NCBI GenBank assembly: GCA_963661325.1
Contig: CAVLBP010000087.1
Span: forward strand, 1-10,194
DNA: 10,194 nucleotides
Reading direction: 5' to 3'
Origin: Pararoseburia sp963661325
GTDB lineage: Bacteria > Bacillota > Clostridia > Lachnospirales > Lachnospiraceae
The notes beneath the pieces are model-generated. The model was not told where the DNA came from and made no database searches. It saw only the letters and a program-made list of their open reading frames with translations. Position numbers and translations under genes: made by a program. This document shows, piece by piece, positions 5,998 to 10,194 of this stretch (positions within the stretch are counted from its first letter, which is position 1; each line of letters opens with the position of its first letter).

Positions 5998-8250
5998 TTA
6001 CATATGATCGTGGCAGGTTCTTGCGATAACATCCATCTGCTGTTCCTTGGTCAGATCGATAAACTTGACCGCATAACCGGATACGCGGATCGTGAAGTTG
6101 GCGTACTCTTCCTTCTCCGGATGCTCCATAGCATCGATCAGTTTTTCCTTGCCAAAGACATTGACATTCAGATGATGTGCTCCCTGATCGAAGTAGCCAT
6201 CCATAACCTGTACCAGATTATCCACACGCTCCTCCTCTGCATTGCCAAGTGCTCCCGGATTGATGGTCTGGGTATTGGAAATACCATCCAGCGCCCACTC
6301 ATATGGGAGTTTAGTCAGAGAGTTCAACGATGCCAGCAGACCATTCTGCTCTGCTCCGTAACTTGGATTTGCTCCCGGAGAAAGCGGCTCGCCCGCCTTA
6401 CGTCCATCCGGCATAGATCCGGTTGCCTTACCATAGACCACATTGGATGTGATGGTAAGAATGGATGTGGTCGGGATACTTCTGCGGTAGGTATGATGTC
6501 TCTTGATCTTATCCATAAAGGTCTTTAAGAGCCATACACCGATCTCATCGGCTCTGTCATCATCATTGCCGTATCTTGGGAAATCGCCCTCGATCTCATA
6601 ATCTTTTGCAAGACCATTTTCATCACGAATGACCTTGACCTTAGCATACTTGATTGCAGACAAAGAATCAATCACATGTGAAAATCCTGCGATACCGGTC
6701 GCAAAAGTACGCTCTAAGTTGGTATCCATAAGTGCCAATTCGGCTGACTCATAGTAGTATTTATCATGCATATACTGGATCAGGTTCAGCGTATTGACAT
6801 AGAGATCTGCCAGCCATTCCATCATGTCGTCATAGCGTTCCATGACCTCATCATAATCCAGATATTCGGATGTGATCGGGCGATACTTTGGTCCGACCTG
6901 ATCGCCGGTCTTTTCGTCTACGCCGCCATTGATAGCATAGAGCAGACATTTTGCAAGGTTGGCTCTGGCGCCAAAGAACTGCATTTCCTTACCGGTACGT
7001 GTTGCAGAAACGCAGCAGCAGATGGCATAATCATCGCCCCATTCCGGCTTCATGGCATCGTCATTTTCATACTGGACAGAACTTGTCGCAATAGAGATCT
7101 TAGATGCATATTTCTTGAAGTTCTCCGGCAGTCTGGAAGAATATAATACCGTCAGGTTTGGCTCCGGTGCCGGTCCCATGTTCTCTAAAGTATGCAGGAA
7201 ACGATAGTCTGTCTTTGTCACCATAGATCTGCCGTCTACGCCGGTTCCTGCCACATCCAGTGTTGCCCATACCGGATCACCGGAGAACAACTGGTTGTAA
7301 GATGGGATTCTGGCAAACTTGACCATACGCAGTTTCATGGTAAAGTGATCGACCAGTTCCTGTACCTCTTCCTCTGTGATAATGCCCTTGTCCAAGTCTC
7401 TCTGGAAATAAATATCAAGGAATGTGGTTACACGTCCTACAGACATGGCTGCACCATTCTGGGTCTTGATGGCTGCCAGATAGCCAAAGTAGAGCCACTG
7501 GATCGCCTCTTTTGCATCCTTTGCCGGTCTGGAAATGTCATAGCCGTAAATGGCTGCCATCTCTTTCATGCCCTCTAAGGCACGGATCTGCTCCGCGATC
7601 TCCTCACGCAGACGGATGACCTCCCCCTTCATGCTGCCGCTGCCGCATTTTGCCTTGTCTTCCTTTTTCTGCTCGATCAAAAAGTCGATACCGTAAAGTG
7701 CCACTCTACGATAATCGCCGACGATACGTCCGCGTCCATAAGTATCCGGCAGACCGGTCATGATCTTATTGTGACGAGCCTTTAACATTTCCGGTGTATA
7801 TGCGTCAAACACAGCAGTATTATGTGTCTTATGATACTTGGTAAAGATTTCCTTTAACAAAGGATCTACTTCATAGCCATAAGTCTCGCAAGCCTGCACC
7901 GCCATCTTGATACCACCATATGGCATAAAAGCACGTTTGAGTGGCTTATCTGTCTGAAGACCAACGACTTTTTCCAGATCCTTGAGATCTTCATCAATGT
8001 ATCCCGGACCATAAGCGGTCAGACCGGAAACAACCTTGGTCTCCATATCAAGCACGCCGCCCTTGGCGCGCTCTTCTTTTTGCAATTTCTGAAGTGCGCC
8101 CCATAAACGGTTGGTCGGCTCGGTCGGACCCATCAAAAAGTCCTCATTGCCCTCGTACGGTGTGTAGTTATCCTGGATGAACTGACGGACATTGATCTCT
8201 TCCTTCCAAAGTCGTCCTTCAAATCCGTCCCATTCCTTCATTTCTACCAT
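5998..8250 (-). CDS. pflB: Formate C-acetyltransferase (pyruvate formate-lyase)
   Basis: This 750-aa glycyl radical enzyme converts pyruvate and CoA to acetyl-CoA and formate in anaerobic cytoplasm. The C-terminal radical loop RVSGYAV places the radical on Gly725. The catalytic cysteines lie in AICCCVSAT (409-417): by alignment with the E. coli AIACCVS motif, Cys412 and Cys413 are the catalytic pair and Cys411 is an extra neighbour. Other conserved blocks are MPYGGIKM (109-116), TYGRGRIVGDYRR (170-182), GPAPEPN (359-365) and MQFFGARANLAK just after the cysteines. Length and residues indicate true PflB rather than a glycerol or choline lyase relative, and the adjacent pflA agrees. AGGAGG lies 8 nt before the ATG. 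The gene has a long regulated leader region and ends 23 bases before a strong terminator. Confidence 0.98.
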   Translation of the reverse strand: MVEMKEWDGFEGRLWKEEINVRQFIQDNYTPYEGNEDFLMGPTEPTNRLWGALQKLQKEERAKGGVLDMETKVVSGLTAYGPGYIDEDLKDLEKVVGLQTDKPLKRAFMPYGGIKMAVQACETYGYEVDPLLKEIFTKYHKTHNTAVFDAYTPEMLKARHNKIMTGLPDTYGRGRIVGDYRRVALYGIDFLIEQKKEDKAKCGSGSMKGEVIRLREEIAEQIRALEGMKEMAAIYGYDISRPAKDAKEAIQWLYFGYLAAIKTQNGAAMSVGRVTTFLDIYFQRDLDKGIITEEEVQELVDHFTMKLRMVKFARIPSYNQLFSGDPVWATLDVAGTGVDGRSMVTKTDYRFLHTLENMGPAPEPNLTVLYSSRLPENFKKYASKISIATSSVQYENDDAMKPEWGDDYAICCCVSATRTGKEMQFFGARANLAKCLLYAINGGVDEKTGDQVGPKYRPITSEYLDYDEVMERYDDMMEWLADLYVNTLNLIQYMHDKYYYESAELALMDTNLERTFATGIAGFSHVIDSLSAIKYAKVKVIRDENGLAKDYEIEGDFPRYGNDDDRADEIGVWLLKTFMDKIKRHHTYRRSIPTTSILTITSNVVYGKATGSMPDGRKAGEPLSPGANPSYGAEQNGLLASLNSLTKLPYEWALDGISNTQTINPGALGNAEEERVDNLVQVMDGYFDQGAHHLNVNVFGKEKLIDAMEHPEKEEYANFTIRVSGYAVKFIDLTKEQQMDVIARTCHDHM

Positions 8251-8258
8251 TGTGTTTG

Positions 8259-8264
8259 CCTCCT
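8259..8264 (-). promoter_or_regulatory. Consensus ribosome binding site of pflB
   Basis: A perfect AGGAGG lies 8 nt before the ATG at 8250, consistent with high expression and with this start rather than the internal Met at codon 4. A 13-bp palindrome AAACAA-T-TTGTTT lies just upstream at 8273-8285. Confidence 0.85.
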
Positions 8265-8289
8265 ATTCTAGTAAACAATTTGTTTCTTA

Positions 8290-8321
8290 TAACTCAAGTT
8301 AGGTATTTCTAACTCTAGTTA
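8290..8321 (-). promoter_or_regulatory. Two tandem 12-bp dyads at the pflB start (candidate operator)
   Basis: Two copies of TAACT-NN-AGTTA lie at 8290-8301 and 8310-8321. They differ at one central base, and their centres are exactly 20 bp apart. The copy nearer the promoter begins 3 bases from the -10 and covers the predicted +1. This is the usual layout for a repressor that binds two adjacent sites on one face of the helix. The same bases can also fold in RNA as one long imperfect stem with a 6-nt loop. It does not match the Rex (TTGTTA-type), FNR or catabolite repression consensus sites that I know. Confidence 0.6.
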
Positions 8322-8323
8322 AT

Positions 8324-8351
8324 TTTATAACAAGATTTAAAAAAAGTGCAA
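8324..8351 (-). promoter_or_regulatory. pflB promoter
   Basis: On the minus strand -35 TTGCAC (8346-8351), a 16-bp spacer ending in TGT and -10 TATAAA (8324-8329) form a good extended -10 promoter. The start is predicted near 8317, giving a leader of about 67 nt. A second TATAAT lies further upstream at 8404-8409 but has no recognisable -35, so it is only a possible second promoter. Confidence 0.65.
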
Positions 8352-8478
8352 GTTTTTATTTAGATACAATCCTTGCTCTCTTTTCTCTTCTTGGCGCGTT
8401 TTCATTATACAGGAAGTCAAGCACAATATCTAGTGGTTTTTGTAAATTTATAACTACAATTTATGGCATTTTTGTCAA

Positions 8479-8943
8479 TCACACACCAAGTGTCGTCATA
8501 AACCAGTAGATCATGCCAAGGATCCAGGATGAAAAAATCCCATACAAAATCACCGGTCCGGCGATCTGAAAGATTCTGGCGCCGACCCCAAAGACATGCC
8601 CCTCGACCTTGAATCCATGGGCGGTCGCCGCCACGCTGTTGGCAAAACCTGTGATGGGAACCAGTGCTCCCGCACCACCAAAACTGGCAATGACCGGGTA
8701 GATTCCCGTGCCTGTCAAAAGAGCACTTAGGAATACCAGGGTCAGACTGCAATAACTTGCCGCCGTCTGATCATCCAAGCCGTATTTTTTTCCTATGTTG
8801 ATAATGCACTGACCCAAGAGGCAGATCAGTCCGCCGACCAGAAAGGCTTTTGCCATACGCAGCCAAAGGTTTGCCTTCGGAGTCACACTCTCCACATAGG
8901 CATTGTAAGTTTCATTGATCTGTTCTTTTTCTTCCTGCTTCAT
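8479..8943 (-). CDS. spoVAC: Stage V sporulation protein AC
   Basis: This 154-aa inner-membrane protein is a subunit of the SpoVA channel, which moves dipicolinic acid into the forespore and out at germination; in Bacillus subtilis SpoVAC itself behaves as a mechanosensitive channel. It matches that protein in pattern: a soluble start, then KAFLVGGLICLLGQ (32-45), the LSALLTGTGIY block (72-82), GAGALVPITGFANS (90-103), an EGHVFGVGARIF block (114-125) and a final hydrophobic helix (about 130-150). The length is the family's usual. GAGGTG lies about 8 nt before the ATG, and the gene starts 17 nt after spoVAB. It is the last spoVA gene here: pflB comes next, and no spoVAD reading frame or remnant is visible in the gap. 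Confidence 0.93.
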   Translation of the reverse strand: MKQEEKEQINETYNAYVESVTPKANLWLRMAKAFLVGGLICLLGQCIINIGKKYGLDDQTAASYCSLTLVFLSALLTGTGIYPVIASFGGAGALVPITGFANSVAATAHGFKVEGHVFGVGARIFQIAGPVILYGIFSSWILGMIYWFMTTLGV

Positions 8944-8960
8944 TTTCTTTTCACCTCATT

Positions 8961-9434
8961 TTATGAACTTGCATACGAAAAAATAAAATACCAAAGGCTG
9001 CCTGCCAATTTTCCCAGCGCAATGGCAAGGATAGCAAAAGACAGTCCCATTTGCAGTTTTACCCTGCGAAAAAGTATGGGAAACATATTTAGAATCTCCG
9101 CCAGTGCCATCGCCTGACAGCCCACATAGATACCGGCACAGACACCGACCAGAACCAGCGCCAGCATCCCCAGCCCTTTTGCAAAAGTGCTCCCGGTTAT
9201 ACCATCCCAAAAGGAGAAAAATACCGGTGTCGGTTCAAAGACTGATAAGAGACAGCCGCTCAGGCTTCCTAAGATGATGACATTCTCCCAATGCATGGTC
9301 TCTTTCGCCAGTTGCAGCCTTGCGATCATACGCGATACAAAGCCCAAGGTCGTGAGCAGGGCGATCACACCGGCTGCCGTCGCCCCTCCAAAGAGCAGCC
9401 CCGCGACAATGATGACCGTCCTTTTAAGAAACAT
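8961..9434 (-). CDS. spoVAB: Stage V sporulation protein AB
   Basis: This 157-aa membrane protein of the SpoVA dipicolinate transport complex has four to five hydrophobic segments (about 4-30, 52-68, 88-113, 130-152). It carries a GGATAAGVIALLTTLGFVSRM block (15-35) and an AEILNMFPILFRRVKL stretch (112-127) that resemble Bacillus SpoVAB (VLNVLPILAKRI). The longest ORF starts at 9461, but the ATG at 9434 has GAGGAG 9 nt upstream and aligns with the known N-terminus, so it is chosen. This start overlaps the spoVAA stop by 11 nt, which suggests translational coupling. Its own role in the complex is not well defined in any species. Identification is by remembered family pattern and operon position. 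Confidence 0.88.
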   Translation of the reverse strand: MFLKRTVIIVAGLLFGGATAAGVIALLTTLGFVSRMIARLQLAKETMHWENVIILGSLSGCLLSVFEPTPVFFSFWDGITGSTFAKGLGMLALVLVGVCAGIYVGCQAMALAEILNMFPILFRRVKLQMGLSFAILAIALGKLAGSLWYFIFSYASS

Positions 9435-10056
9435 CCAGATTCTCTCCTCTCCTTGCCCCATTTTCTATGATCGCTGTATCTACATCCTTCTCATACTTGC
9501 GCATTTCCACCTGGATCGGTGTCGGGTCGTGGGTCAGTTTCTTCTTGCTAAAATGGTTATAAAAGAATAAGCTCCCCACCGCAAGTCCGATCGAATATGC
9601 GATCTCCAAGGGACTGACCGCTGGCTTTTGGCTTCCCATCACCTGCAAGTAAAAACGGTCAAAGAGTTCCGTGATGCTGATATCGTTATGAAAAGCCATG
9701 ATGGCAAAGGCTGCCCCGACAAAGAGCAGTATGCAAAGGAATACCGTCTTTGCCACTTGTATAAAGGGCTCCGGCTCCTTGCTCCGATACTCCATGATGA
9801 CATCGGTTTCGCCCAGACTCACCACGGTAAGTTTTGGATAGAGGCTGTGGATCTCCTCGATCACCTTGGTAATGGACATAGGCATATTGCCCGGATGCTT
9901 GAAATGATAGATGGCATGCGCCTTTACTCTCGCTAATATGTCACTGTTAGTGCATTCTATCCCACCCAGATCCTTCACATAGAAATCCGCCTCATAGCGC
10001 AAGGCAGACCGGTCTAATTTGATATAGAGGGTCTCATTGTTTCCGTCATATCCCAT
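9424..10056 (-). CDS. spoVAA: Stage V sporulation protein AA
   Basis: This 210-aa protein of the SpoVA complex has a soluble N-terminal domain (1-98) followed by two membrane helices (about 102-122 and 150-168). The diagnostic blocks are AFAIMAFHNDIS (116-127), AYSIGLAVGSLFFYNHFSKK (153-172) and DPTPIQVEM (177-185), all close in pattern to Bacillus SpoVAA. The longest frame starts at 10122, but its first 22 residues are lysine-rich and unlike the family. AAGGAAGG lies 8 nt before the ATG at 10056, giving a length close to the roughly 206 aa of the Bacillus protein. It is the first gene of the operon, preceded by the terminator of an upstream gene. Forespore (sigma-G) expression would be expected, but I see no convincing sigma-G promoter. 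Confidence 0.91.
   Translation of the reverse strand: MGYDGNNETLYIKLDRSALRYEADFYVKDLGGIECTNSDILARVKAHAIYHFKHPGNMPMSITKVIEEIHSLYPKLTVVSLGETDVIMEYRSKEPEPFIQVAKTVFLCILLFVGAAFAIMAFHNDISITELFDRFYLQVMGSQKPAVSPLEIAYSIGLAVGSLFFYNHFSKKKLTHDPTPIQVEMRKYEKDVDTAIIENGARRGENLDVS
9444..9454 (-). promoter_or_regulatory. Ribosome binding site that fixes the spoVAB start
   Basis: AAGGAG and GAGGAG overlap here on the minus strand, ending 9 nt before the ATG at 9434. The alternative ATG at 9461 lacks a comparable site, so the later start is preferred. Confidence 0.65.
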
Positions 10057-10064
10057 CTTGCCAT

Positions 10065-10072
10065 CCTTCCTT
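10065..10072 (-). promoter_or_regulatory. Ribosome binding site that fixes the spoVAA start
   Basis: AAGGAAGG on the minus strand lies 8 nt before the ATG at 10056. It falls inside the 5' extension of the longer reading frame, arguing that the extension is not translated. Confidence 0.65.
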
Positions 10073-10120
10073 TCTTTTTTACTATTGTTTCCAACTTTTC
10101 CGGCTCTATGCATTTTTTGC

Positions 10121-10152
10121 AAAAGAAAAAGACCTGTCAGACTGACAGGTCT
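10121..10152 (-). terminator. Intrinsic terminator of a gene beyond the right edge
   Basis: Perfect 11-bp arms (10130-10140 and 10142-10152) form AGACCTGTC-loop-GACAGGTCT on the minus strand, followed by TTTTCTTTT. The T tract lies only on the minus-strand side, so it ends transcription entering from the right and insulates spoVAA. Confidence 0.85.
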
Positions 10153-10161
10153 AAAGCCAAT

Positions 10162-10194
10162 GGGGACACTCCTTGTGGCAAAAGGAACGTCCCT
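10162..10194. repeat. Partial REP-like inverted repeat at the right edge
   Basis: GGGAC (10163-10167) pairs with GTCCC (10189-10193), and TCCTT (10170-10174) pairs with AAGGA (10182-10186). A symmetric AC/AC internal loop lies between the two stems, and the loop is 7 nt. There is no T tract. The form resembles short dispersed palindromes with GGGAC/GTCCC ends seen in many Clostridia. The window ends here, so the full element and any second arm are not visible. Confidence 0.45.

Noticed and set aside
5977..6528. Plus-strand open frame of 183 codons opposite the pflB 3' end
   Set aside because: It is antisense to highly conserved PflB sequence and crosses the start of the terminator region. 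It has no ribosome site.
8404..8420. TTGACT close to TATAAT upstream of pflB, which looks like a promoter at first sight
   Set aside because: The two hexamers are only 5 bp apart, so they cannot form one promoter, and no -35 match lies at 16-18 bp from the TATAAT.
8423..8478. AT-rich inverted repeat after spoVAC as a terminator
   Set aside because: The arms are only 6 bp (TAAATT/AATTTA), AT only, with a weak T tract. It is too weak to call.
10080..10111. Possible sigma-G promoter for spoVAA: GCATA (10107-10111) and AATAGTA (10080-10086) on the minus strand
   Set aside because: The spacer is 20 bp where about 18 is expected, the -10 misses two key positions, and the start would run into the ribosome binding site.

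Overview
The window looks like chromosomal DNA from an anaerobic, spore-forming (or formerly spore-forming) Clostridia, most likely Lachnospiraceae-like. The reasons are spoVAA-AB-AC genes, an oxygen-sensitive pyruvate formate-lyase with its activating enzyme, AGGAGG-type ribosome binding sites, moderate GC content, and Firmicutes-type two-component and permease genes. The genus assignment is inference from gene style, not a search. Every gene I can support, including the tRNA, lies on the minus strand, so the window reads from right to left.

Reading in the direction of transcription: the right edge holds a partial REP-like inverted repeat and a strong intrinsic terminator that closes a gene outside the window. 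Next come three tightly packed sporulation genes, spoVAA, spoVAB and spoVAC (10056-8479), encoding membrane parts of the spore dipicolinate channel. The usual spoVAD and spoVAE do not follow. A 228-base regulatory gap carries the pflB promoter and two near-identical 12-bp dyads exactly 20 bp apart. It is followed by pflB (8250-5998), an intrinsic terminator, and pflA (5909-5148): the anaerobic enzyme that splits pyruvate into acetyl-CoA and formate, and the radical SAM enzyme that activates it.

The next block is a compact three-gene unit: an unrecognised two-helix membrane protein (5077-4574), an OmpR/PhoB-type response regulator (4559-3879) and a histidine kinase with almost no extracellular domain (3889-2828). 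Then come an amino acid permease (2748-1588) with its own promoter, a divergent diaminopimelate decarboxylase-like gene (1480-212) with a near-consensus extended -10 promoter, and a tRNA-Leu(CAA) gene (118-35) with its own promoter and a leader hairpin.

Most of the window is ordinary core genome. The points most worth a second look are the tandem operator-like dyads at the pflB start site, the shortened spoVA operon, the replaced PLP-stacking histidine in the decarboxylase, and the membrane protein tied to the two-component system. I found no CRISPR array, prophage, insertion sequence or obvious new defence system. Four starts were moved downstream of the longest possible ORF because ribosome binding sites and family lengths support the later Met.
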